From Pectobacterium polonicum (GTDB lineage Bacteria > Pseudomonadota > Gammaproteobacteria > Enterobacterales > Enterobacteriaceae), in NCBI RefSeq assembly GCF_005497185.1, contig NZ_RJTN01000007.1:100940-164939 (forward strand): DNA of 64,000 nucleotides. Reading direction: 5' to 3'. Numbering within the stretch: the first letter of the stretch is position 1; every line of letters begins with the position of its first letter. Below the pieces are notes generated by a model. That model had not been told where the DNA came from. It did not search any database and was given only the letters and a program-made list of their open reading frames with translations. Shown here one piece after another: positions 55,599 to 64,000 of this stretch. Made by a program: the position numbers and the translations under genes.

Positions 55599-56578
55599 GA
55601 GTGCTGATCGTGAAAACATCGTCAATGGGCGATGTGCTGCATACGTTACCCGCCTTGACCGACGCGATGCAGGCTATTCCCGGTATCCAGTTCGATTGGG
55701 TGGTTGAAGAAGGTTTCGCGCAAATACCAAGCTGGCACCCGGCGGTTTCCCGCGTTATTCCGGTAGCGATTCGCCGCTGGCGCAAAAGCTGGTTCAGCAC
55801 CCCGACTCGTCAGGAACGTGCAGAATTTAAGCGTCAATTACGCCAGTATCACTATGATGCCGTTATTGACGCACAAGGGCTGATTAAAAGCGCGCTGCTG
55901 GTGACGCGGCTCGCCAACGGAAAGAAACACGGATTGGATTGCAAGAGCGCGCGTGAGCCGCTAGCAAGCTGGTGTTATAACTATCGCCACCCGATAAGCC
56001 GCCGGCAACACGCCGTAGAACGCGTGCGGGAACTGTTTGCTGCCAGTCTGGGTTATAAGAAACCTGCCGAACGCGGTGATTATGCGATTGCCTCGCGTTT
56101 TCTCTCCCAGTCGCCCGCAGACAACAACCACTATCTGGTGTTTCTCCACGCCACGACGCGTGATGAAAAACACTGGCCGGAAGCGCACTGGCGTGAACTG
56201 ATTGCCCTATTAGCACCGAGCGGGCTGCGCATCAAACTCCCTTGGGGAGCGGAGCATGAGCACCAGCGCGCATTACGGCTGGCGGAAAACTTCCCACACG
56301 TTGAAGTCTTACCACGCCTGACACTGCAACAGGTCGCCGAGGTACTCGCGGGCGCCAGCGCGGTTGTCTCCGTCGATACCGGGCTTAGCCACCTGACTGC
56401 ATCACTGGATCGCCCAAATATCACACTGTACGGCCCGACCGATCCAGGGCTGATTGGCGGTTATGGGATGAACCAGGTGGCGGAAATGTCTGAAAGCCAG
56501 CAAATGGAGACAATTCCCGCTCGCCTCGTCCATCAGAAATTAGAGAAGCTGATAGAATTACCTGCATCAGACGAGTGA
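55595..56578 (+). CDS. waaC: LPS heptosyltransferase I
   Basis: 327 aa, family 9. The N-terminus RVLIVKTSSMGDVLHTLPAL has the catalytic Asp region; IQFDWVVEEGFAQIP and DAVIDAQGLIKSALL follow. The C-lobe contains SVDTGLSHLTASLDRPNITL and YGPTDPGLIGGYG. It attaches the first heptose to Kdo. Coupled to waaF by an ATGA overlap; waaL starts 15 nt later. Confidence 0.97.
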   Translation: MRVLIVKTSSMGDVLHTLPALTDAMQAIPGIQFDWVVEEGFAQIPSWHPAVSRVIPVAIRRWRKSWFSTPTRQERAEFKRQLRQYHYDAVIDAQGLIKSALLVTRLANGKKHGLDCKSAREPLASWCYNYRHPISRRQHAVERVRELFAASLGYKKPAERGDYAIASRFLSQSPADNNHYLVFLHATTRDEKHWPEAHWRELIALLAPSGLRIKLPWGAEHEHQRALRLAENFPHVEVLPRLTLQQVAEVLAGASAVVSVDTGLSHLTASLDRPNITLYGPTDPGLIGGYGMNQVAEMSESQQMETIPARLVHQKLEKLIELPASDE

Positions 56579-56593
56579 TATCCGCTCCCGACT

Positions 56594-57859
56594 GTGAACA
56601 AATACATGCTTAATGAATTAAGGTACGAACTGGGCAAAGCGCCCAGTATAAGTTCGGCTGTCGCACTTAACGCCGTCTTCCCCGGCTGCTTACTCACATT
56701 AGCCATTATGCCATTTAGTAGCATTCTTGCCGGATGGCTTTTTTATCTCACTGGCACGCTATCCGTTTTCTATGTAGTGACACACCTAAGAGCCATCGTG
56801 GGCGCTAAGCGACGCCTACTTATTCCACTTTGCCTGCTAGCTATCGGTATAACCAACCTCATTTGGTATCACCACTATTATCAACCCGATAGTCTTTTCC
56901 CCTATGTGTATAACGCCTACAGGACATCTGCACACGCCGGTATTCTGGGCGCATTTATCCTGCTGACGGCACTGCATATCACGCAGAAACAACAAAAGCA
57001 GTCGCTCTTCTACATCATCGCAATTTGTGTATTAGCGCTAGGTTATGCGTTCTATCAGTCGCTGTTCAGTGGAATGCATCGCATTGGGTTGGTATTTGGC
57101 ACGGCAACCAGCGCCGCCTATTTTCTTACTTTTATCGGCGCGTTAAGCGCACAGGCGCTGCTGAAGCTCGATTCAACCTATAAGTATTATCTCTATCTGG
57201 TACATTTTTTGTTAGTCACAATAGCCATTCTGCTGACAGAAACCCGGGCAGCGATGTTTGTCTACCCTATTGTTGGCGCAACTATTTTATTGTCAGAAGT
57301 CAGACACGATAAACGTTTGTTCATAAAGGCGTTCATTGGTTCAGTGGCAACACTGCTTCTATGCTTATTCCTGTTTCAGGAGACGATTCATCAACGCGTC
57401 AACGACCTGTTCAACGACGTACACAGCTATAACATGAATAACAGCAAAACATCAGTGGGTGCGCGCATCGCCATGTACCAATCCGGTGTCGAAGCAGGAG
57501 AAGAAGCATTATTGGGGCAATCTGCCGAACAGCGTGCGGAACATATTATTGCACAAGCACAACAAGAGTCTGAGCTATCTGGTGCAGTAGGATATTTGGA
57601 TATCCATCTGCATAACGAAGTGATTGATGCCTTCTCCCTTAAAGGGTTACCGGGCGCAATATTGATTGTGTTGCTCTATACCTCTTTATTTTATTTTTCA
57701 TTTTTTGTTCTACGCAGCCACCTCTCCGTCGCGCTACTTTTTGCTCTGATTATGTATGGACTTAGCGATGTCATCCTTTATTCACGGGATATGCTCATTA
57801 CGTGGCTGATGGTGTTTTGCCTCGGCACAACGCTGACCGGAAAATGGCTAAAGAATTAG
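56594..57859 (+). CDS. waaL: O-antigen ligase WaaL
   Basis: 421 aa with a GTG start; an ATG at codon 5 is an alternative, and neither has a clear ribosome-binding site. Roughly 10-12 membrane helices and the large periplasmic loop of the Wzy_C family (about 290-350, with [21 protein letters not shown] and the conserved His in [18 protein letters not shown]). It joins O-antigen to the lipid A core in the periplasm. WaaL proteins diverge strongly; assignment rests on topology, the H-x-x-x-H-N-type loop and its place next to waaC. Confidence 0.88.
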   Translation: MNKYMLNELRYELGKAPSISSAVALNAVFPGCLLTLAIMPFSSILAGWLFYLTGTLSVFYVVTHLRAIVGAKRRLLIPLCLLAIGITNLIWYHHYYQPDSLFPYVYNAYRTSAHAGILGAFILLTALHITQKQQKQSLFYIIAICVLALGYAFYQSLFSGMHRIGLVFGTATSAAYFLTFIGALSAQALLKLDSTYKYYLYLVHFLLVTIAILLTETRAAMFVYPIVGATILLSEVRHDKRLFIKAFIGSVATLLLCLFLFQETIHQRVNDLFNDVHSYNMNNSKTSVGARIAMYQSGVEAGEEALLGQSAEQRAEHIIAQAQQESELSGAVGYLDIHLHNEVIDAFSLKGLPGAILIVLLYTSLFYFSFFVLRSHLSVALLFALIMYGLSDVILYSRDMLITWLMVFCLGTTLTGKWLKN

Positions 57860-57972
57860 CCCTGTTATAATTAACGTGTGGCAGTAGCATTTACCTCTGT
57901 GAGAGGGATGTGGGTTTTAGTACCATAGCGGAAAAATTAGCTATCCATGCTGTCGCGCCACATGGATAGGAT

Positions 57973-58014
57973 CAGTCTTTTGGTAGCTGTTGAGCCAAAG
58001 GCGGTAGCGTGCCT
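57973..58014 (+). promoter_or_regulatory. JUMPStart / ops element
   Basis: Contains the ops core GGCGGTAGCGTG at 58000-58011, preceded by TGGTAGCTGTTGAGCCA, the JUMPStart pattern. It lies 40 nt before the waaQ GTG. It recruits RfaH to elongating polymerase for processive transcription of LPS operons. The 193-bp gap between waaL and waaQ therefore carries a promoter plus this site. Confidence 0.93.
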
Positions 58015-58052
58015 GTAAAAATCATAACTTTTGATTACATGAAGGAAAACGA

Positions 58053-59123
58053 GTGAGTCAACGCATCATATCCTATCACCGGATTCTTGTAGTAAAGCTC
58101 AGATATCATGGCGATATGCTGCTGACCACTCCGCTCATCAGCACGCTAAAAGCAAATTATCCTGATGCCAAAATTGACGTATTGCTATATCAGGATACGA
58201 TGCCGATTCTCTCCGCAAACCCAGAGATAAATCAGCTTTACGGGCTGAAGAGAAAAACGAAGACGCTTTCAGAGAAAATCAGCAATTTCGTGGCAATCAG
58301 GCAGGCGCTGAAGAAAAACAAATATGACTTGATCGTGAATTTGGCTGACCAGTGGCCTATTGCGTTATTAGTAAAATCGCTAGGAGGGCGTAGTGTTGCT
58401 CTCGATCGCGGCAATAAACTGAAAGGCAAAATCTGGCGTTTTTTTTTCGATCATTGTGTTCCGCCAATAGGCGCGCATATTGTTGAGCAAAATCTTTATC
58501 TCCTCACCCCGCTCAACCTACCAGCGTCAAATACGCGCTCCCAGTTATCACTGCATTATCGTCAGGAAGATGCCCAAAGCATCATTAATCAACGTCCTAC
58601 ACTTTTAACACAACGCTACGTCGTCATCCAACCCACAACTCGCCAATACTACAAATACTGGGACAACGACAAATTCGCTCAGGTCATTGACTATCTTAAA
58701 ACCCAAAATCTGGAAGTCGTTTTGACCTGCGGTCCTTCAGAAGACGATTTAAACGTGGTACGTGATATTCACTCACTGTGCACACATAAACCAGAGATGG
58801 GCTTCGCGGGTAAAACAAGTTTTCTGGAACTGGCTGCGTTAATTGACCGTGCCGTATTGTATATCGGTGTCGACTCCGCGCCGATGCACATGGCCGCCGC
58901 ACTAAATACACCACTCGTAAGCTTATTTGGTCCAACAGACTATAAATTATGGCGTCCGTGGTGCGAACACTATAAACAGATTTGGGCCGGCGAATACCAA
59001 CAGATGCCAGCACAACAGAATTACGATCAGACTGTTAAGTATTTATCCTGCATTCCTGCGGAAGATGTCATTCAGGCATCAGAACAGATGTTGAATACTA
59101 CGCCGCAAAGAGATAACCAATGA
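58053..59123 (+). CDS. waaQ: LPS core heptosyltransferase III (WaaQ-like)
   Basis: 356 aa, GTG start with AAGGA upstream. Family 9: ILVVKLRYHGDMLLTTPLIS, then YLGVDSAPMHMAAALNTP-type motif (here IGVDSAPMHMAAALNTPLVS) and LFGPTDYKLWRPWCEHY. The last matches WaaQ proteins, which add the branch heptose to HepII. It is the first gene of the RfaH-controlled operon. Overlaps the waaG start by 4 nt (ATGA). Confidence 0.9.
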   Translation: MSQRIISYHRILVVKLRYHGDMLLTTPLISTLKANYPDAKIDVLLYQDTMPILSANPEINQLYGLKRKTKTLSEKISNFVAIRQALKKNKYDLIVNLADQWPIALLVKSLGGRSVALDRGNKLKGKIWRFFFDHCVPPIGAHIVEQNLYLLTPLNLPASNTRSQLSLHYRQEDAQSIINQRPTLLTQRYVVIQPTTRQYYKYWDNDKFAQVIDYLKTQNLEVVLTCGPSEDDLNVVRDIHSLCTHKPEMGFAGKTSFLELAALIDRAVLYIGVDSAPMHMAAALNTPLVSLFGPTDYKLWRPWCEHYKQIWAGEYQQMPAQQNYDQTVKYLSCIPAEDVIQASEQMLNTTPQRDNQ

Positions 59124-60235
59124 AAATCGCATTCTGTGTCTACAAATACTTCCCTTTCGGTGGATTGCAGCGTGATTTTCTGAGCATTGCAAAAGTCTGC
59201 CAGAAGCAAGGCCATGAAATTCGCGTTTATACCAGCGAATGGCAAGGCGACGAACCGGAAGGGTTCGACATTGTTCTCGTACCGATATCAGGACTCGGGA
59301 ACCATACCCGCCATCGCCGTTTTTCGGACTGGATACAACGCCATTTACAGCAACACTCTGTCGATCGCGTTGTCGGATTTAGCAAAATGCCAGGGCTGGA
59401 CTTCTACTATGCCGCAGAGGGATGTACGGCAGAAAAAGCCGTTCAGGAGAAAGGCTTTTTTTATCGACTCACCCCCCGCTACCGCGGATATGCGGCGCTA
59501 GAACGCGATGTGTTCGACAGAAACAGTCGCACGTGTATGCTGATGCTAACACCGCGGCAAATTGCCCATTTTCAGAAGCATTACGGCACACAAGATGAAC
59601 GCTTCTTTATGCTGCCCCCAGGTATTTCAGCGGATAGAAAATACAGCACGCGTTCTCCAGATACGCGCGCTCGATTTCGCCAGCAGCATAATCTGGATGA
59701 AAACGGATTCGTTCTGTTACAAGTGGGTTCCGACTTCAAACGTAAAGGGGTTGGCCGCAGCCTGAGCGCCATCGCCAGCCTGCCACAAGAACTGCGTCAA
59801 CGCGTTACGTTTCTCGTCGTCGGCCAAGATGATCCAAAGCCGTTTCAGCAACAAGCAGAGCAGCTCGGCATAGGTCAACAGATACACTTCTTCTCCGGTC
59901 GAGATGATATTTCTGACTTCATGGCAGCCGCGGATTTGTTACTTCATCCAGCTCATCAGGAAGCCGCTGGCATCGTTTTACTTGAGGCTATCGCGGCTGG
60001 GTTACCGATACTCGTTACCGATGCATGCGGTTATGCTTTTTACATTGAGCGCTCGCAGGCCGGACAAGTTATTTCTGAGCCTTTTAGCCAGACAGAACTG
60101 AATCACGCGTTATCACACGCGCTCCGTCAGCCAGAAACGCTCAAACAGTGGGCAGAAAATGCGCGCCACTTTGCCGACACGGAAGATATTTATAGCCTGC
60201 CAGAAAAGGCGGCGCAGTTGATTATTGAATCATAA
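59120..60235 (+). CDS. waaG: LPS glucosyltransferase I (WaaG-like)
   Basis: 371 aa, family 4 (GT-B fold). The N-terminus is FCVYKYFPFGGLQRDFLSIA and the middle GFSKMPGLDFYYAAEGC; the C-lobe contains QVGSDFKRKGVGRSLSAIA and the E-x7-E motif in HPAHQEAAGIVLLEAIAAG. It adds the first outer-core glucose to HepII using UDP-glucose. Overlaps waaQ by 4 nt. After it the base composition drops sharply. Confidence 0.95.
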   Translation: MKIAFCVYKYFPFGGLQRDFLSIAKVCQKQGHEIRVYTSEWQGDEPEGFDIVLVPISGLGNHTRHRRFSDWIQRHLQQHSVDRVVGFSKMPGLDFYYAAEGCTAEKAVQEKGFFYRLTPRYRGYAALERDVFDRNSRTCMLMLTPRQIAHFQKHYGTQDERFFMLPPGISADRKYSTRSPDTRARFRQQHNLDENGFVLLQVGSDFKRKGVGRSLSAIASLPQELRQRVTFLVVGQDDPKPFQQQAEQLGIGQQIHFFSGRDDISDFMAAADLLLHPAHQEAAGIVLLEAIAAGLPILVTDACGYAFYIERSQAGQVISEPFSQTELNHALSHALRQPETLKQWAENARHFADTEDIYSLPEKAAQLIIES

Positions 60236-60298
60236 ATATTCTGACCTGTTTTTTACAACTCGTTATTCTCTTCGCTACTCATCCAACACGGTAAGCAC

Positions 60299-61318
60299 AT
60301 GTACTTTGACAAAGAAAAAGTCATAAAAAATGTACACTCATTCTCATATTCTAAAAAAAATCCTGAGTTAAATATAGCATTTGGTACTGATGAAAAATTC
60401 ATTTATGGCTGCGCCATGGCTATAGCTTCTACTCTATTAAAAAATCAGGATCACTGCTTATCCTTTCACGTGTTTACCGACAAAATCAGTGATAGCGACA
60501 AAGCCAAATTTCAAGAAATGGCAAAGCAATATAATACAACCATTAATATCTATATCGTTGATTGCTCTTGGTTAAAAACGTTACCAGAAACAAAACTCTG
60601 GAGCTATGCCATTTATTTCCGCTTCATTATTGCCGATTACTTTCATGGCGTACTTGATAAAGTTCTCTACCTCGATGCGGACATTATATGTAATGGCTCA
60701 TTACAAGAATTAATAGCATTAGATGTTAGTAACCATATTTCCGCTGCGGTTCTCGATGGTGACAGGCACTGGTGGAGTGATCGGGCAAAAAAATTTCATC
60801 ACCCTGAACTCAGCAATGGGTACTTTAACTCTGGCGTTTTACTAATTGAAGTCAACAACTGGCATCAAGCGGCGGTAACAGAAAACAGCATGCGTTTTTT
60901 GACCGACCCAGAGATGAAAAAAATTATTACTCATCCTGATCAAGATGTTTTAAATATATTATTGGCAGAAAAATTCCGCCACTTGGAAATTAAATACAAC
61001 ACACAGTTCAGTATAAATTATGAATTAAAATACAGTCATGGCGAGTCTGCTCCTATGCCGATTTCCAATGAGACTATTTTTATTCATTACATTGGCCCTA
61101 CTAAGCCCTGGCATAAATGGGCTGCTAATTACGCGTGTACGAAATATTTTTTAAAAGCCAAAGAAAACTCGCCATGGAAAAATGAGTCACTACTAGACGC
61201 AATGACGGCGAGTAATATGCGATATTGTGCTAAGCATCAGTTTCACAATGGTGAATATATAAATGGCATAAAGAGTTATGCCAAATATTTTTTTATTAAA
61301 GCATTCTTTGGAAAATAA
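60299..61318 (+). CDS. LPS glycosyltransferase, family 8 (WaaI/WaaJ-like)
   Basis: 339 aa. NIAFGTDEKFIYGCAMAIAS, the D-x-D in VLYLDADIICNGSLQEL, NGYFNSGVLLIEVNNW and HPDQDVLNILL are GT8 signatures, and HYIGPTKPWHKW closes the active site. A short C-terminal helical domain (glycosyltransferase 8 C type) follows. It probably adds galactose or glucose to the outer core; the exact linkage cannot be read from sequence. The gene is more AT-rich than waaG and lies 63 nt downstream. Confidence 0.88.
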   Translation: MYFDKEKVIKNVHSFSYSKKNPELNIAFGTDEKFIYGCAMAIASTLLKNQDHCLSFHVFTDKISDSDKAKFQEMAKQYNTTINIYIVDCSWLKTLPETKLWSYAIYFRFIIADYFHGVLDKVLYLDADIICNGSLQELIALDVSNHISAAVLDGDRHWWSDRAKKFHHPELSNGYFNSGVLLIEVNNWHQAAVTENSMRFLTDPEMKKIITHPDQDVLNILLAEKFRHLEIKYNTQFSINYELKYSHGESAPMPISNETIFIHYIGPTKPWHKWAANYACTKYFLKAKENSPWKNESLLDAMTASNMRYCAKHQFHNGEYINGIKSYAKYFFIKAFFGK

Positions 61319-61320
61319 AA

Positions 61321-62115
61321 ATGGAAAAGAATAAAACCCCAGTATTCATCGTATCTTTAGCTAAAGATATAGATAGAAGAAAATCCATCGGTGATGCTCT
61401 AAAAAAAGAGAACATTGATTTTGAGTTTATTGATGCAATACTAGGATCTGATTTACCAAAAGAAGAGCTAGATAGAATAAAGGAAAGCTCACCGGAAGAG
61501 TTTAATCCAACTGTATCTGAAATAGGTTGCTCTCTAAGTCATCAAAGAATATATTCCAAAATAATTAATGAAAAAATAGAATGGGCTATTATTCTTGAAG
61601 ATGATGCAATTATTAACTCCTCCTTGAAACATCTTATAAACGGATTGTCTGAGGAGGCCACTCTCAAAATGTGCGAAGAGGATCTTTATATACTGGGCGG
61701 ACAAGATGGCCTTAGCCAGAGAAGAAAAGTCTCTTTGTCATTCTTTAACAAAATAAATATAAATGGTATTGTTTTTAGAAAGCTAATATATAAGCCAATA
61801 TATATAACAAGAACATGTTGTTACCTTGTAAGTAGAAAATTAGCAATAAATTTACATGAAGAATTCAACAATAACTATTACATTGCTGATAAGTGGGACT
61901 ATCTATACAAAAAGAAATGTTTTAAACATATATATCTAACAGAAATAATATCTCACCCCATCGTAGATATATCCAACAGTAACATTGAGAAAGAACGATT
62001 AGCGAAATTAGATCAAGAGATAAAAAGAGAGAGTAGACCTAAAGGAGAAATCGAAAGGGGTATTAATAACTTTTTCTTCCTTATAAAAAAATGCTTACGT
62101 TCCTTAAAATGGTAA
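61321..62115 (+). CDS. LPS glycosyltransferase, family 25
   Basis: 264 aa. PVFIVSLAKDIDRRKSIGDALKK and FEFIDAILG at the N-terminus, SEIGCSLSHQRIYSKII and the E-D-D metal motif in WAIILEDDAIINSS identify the Lex2/LpsA-type family 25 used for galactosyl or glucosyl transfer to LPS. The gene is very AT-rich and Lys/Ile/Asn-rich, unlike the upstream waaF-waaC genes, suggesting horizontal exchange of outer-core genes. It starts 2 nt after the family 8 gene stop, so both are translated from one message. The sugar donor is undetermined. Confidence 0.85.
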   Translation: MEKNKTPVFIVSLAKDIDRRKSIGDALKKENIDFEFIDAILGSDLPKEELDRIKESSPEEFNPTVSEIGCSLSHQRIYSKIINEKIEWAIILEDDAIINSSLKHLINGLSEEATLKMCEEDLYILGGQDGLSQRRKVSLSFFNKININGIVFRKLIYKPIYITRTCCYLVSRKLAINLHEEFNNNYYIADKWDYLYKKKCFKHIYLTEIISHPIVDISNSNIEKERLAKLDQEIKRESRPKGEIERGINNFFFLIKKCLRSLKW

Positions 62116-62227
62116 ATCTTGATCTACGAGATGCTAGAAAATGAAGTCGTTCACTATATCACTCACAAGATATAAATTTGTAAAAAACAAAAAAATTTAA
62201 ATATAAAAATCATAAAGGCAATAAATA

Positions 62228-63007
62228 ATGGAAACCCGAAATAAATTATCTATTGTTATGATTGCAAAAAATGCATCCGAACTTATTGACGAATGCTTGC
62301 GCTCAGTAGAATGGGCTGATGAAATAATTATTGTTGACTCAGGAAGTACCGATAATACTGTAGAGATCGCTGAAAATTATGGTGCTCGAGTCTATCATAC
62401 AAATCAATGGCCAGGATATGGAAAACAGAGGCAGAAAGCTCAACGTTATGCCAACGGCGATTATATTTTCGTGATAGATACAGATGAAAGAGTAACACCT
62501 GAATTACGCAATTCTATTGAAAAGATACTAGCAAAACCTGATATTGATAATAGAAATGTATATTTCTGTGCTAGAAGGAATCTCTTCCTTGGCCGATTTA
62601 TGCGCCACAGCGGATGGTACCCAGATAATGTCATTCGCTTCTATGCCAATAACTGTTTTACTTATAACGATAATACTGTACATGAATCTCTAAATTATGG
62701 TAGTGCATCTCTTAAAAAATTATCAGGTGACTTATTGCATTTAACATGCCGTGAGTTCTCAAGCTTCCAGAAAAAACAACTACATTACGCTTTGGCATGG
62801 GCAGAGGAACGGCACAGTCGAGGGAAACGGTGCCGCTATTCAGACATATTCATTCATACAGTCTTTGCATTTCTTAAAACATGGATATTTAGGGCTGGTT
62901 TTTTAGATGGAAAACAAGGATTACTACTAGCCATAGTGAATTCTCAGTATACTTTTAATAAATATACAGAATTGTGGTCTCTACAAAAAAAGAACACATC
63001 GAGTTAA
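62228..63007 (+). CDS. waaE: LPS core beta-glucosyltransferase, WaaE/KdtX-like (family 2)
   Basis: 259 aa, GT-A fold. [40 protein letters not shown] and the D-x-D in [13 protein letters not shown] are classic; [19 protein letters not shown] and the C-terminal amphipathic helix [21 protein letters not shown] match WaaE/KdtX, which adds glucose to HepI in Serratia, Klebsiella and Pectobacterium. A 112-bp AT-rich gap precedes it. In related genomes the gene lies near waaA and coaD, presumably just beyond this window. Confidence 0.87.
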   Translation: METRNKLSIVMIAKNASELIDECLRSVEWADEIIIVDSGSTDNTVEIAENYGARVYHTNQWPGYGKQRQKAQRYANGDYIFVIDTDERVTPELRNSIEKILAKPDIDNRNVYFCARRNLFLGRFMRHSGWYPDNVIRFYANNCFTYNDNTVHESLNYGSASLKKLSGDLLHLTCREFSSFQKKQLHYALAWAEERHSRGKRCRYSDIFIHTVFAFLKTWIFRAGFLDGKQGLLLAIVNSQYTFNKYTELWSLQKKNTSS

Positions 63008-63146
63008 TAAAAAACCATTCATCCTACGAATATATAAGAATGGAGTTGTAAATTAACTCTTATAATAACGTTGATGGAATATATTATTTAATTATATTTC
63101 TAGAAAATGAAAAATTCCCATTTAAATTTAACATAGGGCTGTAGGT

Positions 63147-63935
63147 ATGGATGAGTTCAATTCTTTCGATAATTCTAATGTTCGAATATTTACTCTCTAT
63201 TGGAACAATGTCGATTTACAGCTAGTTAATGCCCAGCGAAAGGTTTTTGAAAAATTTGGCTTCAAAATTGAGCAACACAATCGCCATGGAATGGATCATG
63301 GAACATGGATGAGGGAAATTCTTAATGCAGCAGAAGATGAAGATGTTATTATCATTGTTGATATTGACTGTATACCACTAAACTCGAATGCGATTAAAAA
63401 AGCCATAATATCTGCACGTAATGGAAAAGTGTTTGGATGTGCCCAATCAGCGAATCATATTGATTACCATTATGTCTATGTAGGACCAATGTTTATTGCT
63501 CTAACAGGAGAAACTTGGAGAAATGCAGGGGCACCGTCATTACAAGCGGATGATAAATTTGATGTTGGAGGCCGTCTAACAGATGCTGCAATACAAGCAG
63601 GGCACCAACCCGAATTCGTTTACCCCTCAGATGTCGCAGTCCCAAAATGGTTGATAGGAGAAAACCACATCTGTGGTTTATTTACTATTTACGAACATAG
63701 CTATCTTCATCTTTTTGAGTCGAGAAATAAAGATCTCATAGACTGCTTCATTCAAATATCTAATGATATAATATCAAGTGAAGGAGAAATTGATTACAGA
63801 AAATATATTATCAGGGCATCTAGTGAAAGTCACGATAGCTATGTAGTTAATTACTTAAATAAAAAAAGTATTTTGGGAAAAATATCACGCGAACTTAAAA
63901 GATTTAAAAAAAAAATTAAAATGACAATTAACTGA
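63147..63935 (+). CDS. Unrecognised GT-A-like protein in the LPS operon
   Basis: 262 aa. I do not recognise the family. Visible features: a GT-A-like acidic motif IIIVDIDCIPLNSNAIKKAI (Asp-Ile-Asp near residue 75), preceded by HGTWMREILNAAED and followed by VYVGPMFIALTGETWRNAGAPSLQADDKFDVGGRLTDA, which looks like an acceptor/donor pocket, and a strongly basic C-terminus (SRELKRFKKKIKM) suited to membrane contact. No signal peptide. It is AT-rich like its neighbours and 139 nt after the waaE-like gene. Its position argues for an outer-core or O-unit transferase; a modifying enzyme is possible. Confidence 0.65.
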   Translation: MDEFNSFDNSNVRIFTLYWNNVDLQLVNAQRKVFEKFGFKIEQHNRHGMDHGTWMREILNAAEDEDVIIIVDIDCIPLNSNAIKKAIISARNGKVFGCAQSANHIDYHYVYVGPMFIALTGETWRNAGAPSLQADDKFDVGGRLTDAAIQAGHQPEFVYPSDVAVPKWLIGENHICGLFTIYEHSYLHLFESRNKDLIDCFIQISNDIISSEGEIDYRKYIIRASSESHDSYVVNYLNKKSILGKISRELKRFKKKIKMTIN

Positions 63936-64000
63936 CATATCATACATCCATAAAAATATGATTAGATTATTTTATAAATACATGACAATTGGTGTAATAA

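Overview
The window reads as a chromosomal segment of a soft-rot enterobacterium, most likely Pectobacterium or a close relative. This is an inference from three things: gene order close to E. coli/Dickeya across many housekeeping blocks, four ERIC-type intergenic repeats (one with the roughly 70-bp insertion form), and a plant-associated accessory locus. I see no rRNA, tRNA, CRISPR array, prophage, transposase or plasmid function.

Layout. 1-9.7 kb: an accessory uptake locus with a dedicated ExbB/TonB pair (minus strand) facing an SsuA-like periplasmic binding protein, a TonB-dependent receptor, a Tat-exported PcRGLX/YetA-like protein (rhamnogalacturonan-lyase-like family), a DUF6250-like protein and a LysR regulator. 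9.9-13.5 kb: a palindrome-rich repeat, then pfkA, fieF and sotB. 13.7-24.6 kb: a five-gene minus-strand block equivalent to E. coli yehI-L-M-P-Q (DUF4132, MoxR-like AAA+ ATPase, DUF5682, VWA and SWIM zinc-finger proteins). This is an uncharacterised ATPase/VWA system and one of the two best candidates for undescribed biology here; the other is the 1-9.7 kb uptake locus. 25.2-27.8 kb: ppc. 27.9-32.3 kb: an hscC Hsp70, J-protein and DUF1266 operon. 32.5-35.3 kb: a tyrosine phosphatase, udp and ysgA, with a CRP/CytR-type udp promoter. 35.4-39.4 kb: two paralogous chemoreceptors, each with a sigma-28 promoter. 40.1-44.3 kb: metE, metR and bioP. 44.5-51.1 kb: pagP, then cysE-gpsA-secB, yibN and envC-yibQ. 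51.1-64 kb: tdh-kbl, then the LPS core cluster hldD-waaF-waaC-waaL and a second operon (waaQ, waaG, GT8, GT25, waaE-like GT2 and an unrecognised glycosyltransferase-like gene) preceded by a JUMPStart/ops element.

How the genes work together. The first locus looks self-contained: outer-membrane receptor, its own energiser, periplasmic binding and processing proteins and a regulator, but no ABC permease or ATPase for the binding protein. The yeh genes from yehM to yehQ are translationally coupled by ATGA overlaps, which suggests stoichiometric production of a complex. The hscC operon pairs an unusual Hsp70 with a divergent J-protein. The LPS genes build the heptose region and outer core; the distal, visibly AT-rich genes are probably the variable outer-core module, expressed through RfaH antitermination.

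Gene starts were moved from the longest frame wherever a ribosome-binding site, gene overlap or family length argued for it. Family assignments come from recognising the translated sequence; no database search was run.
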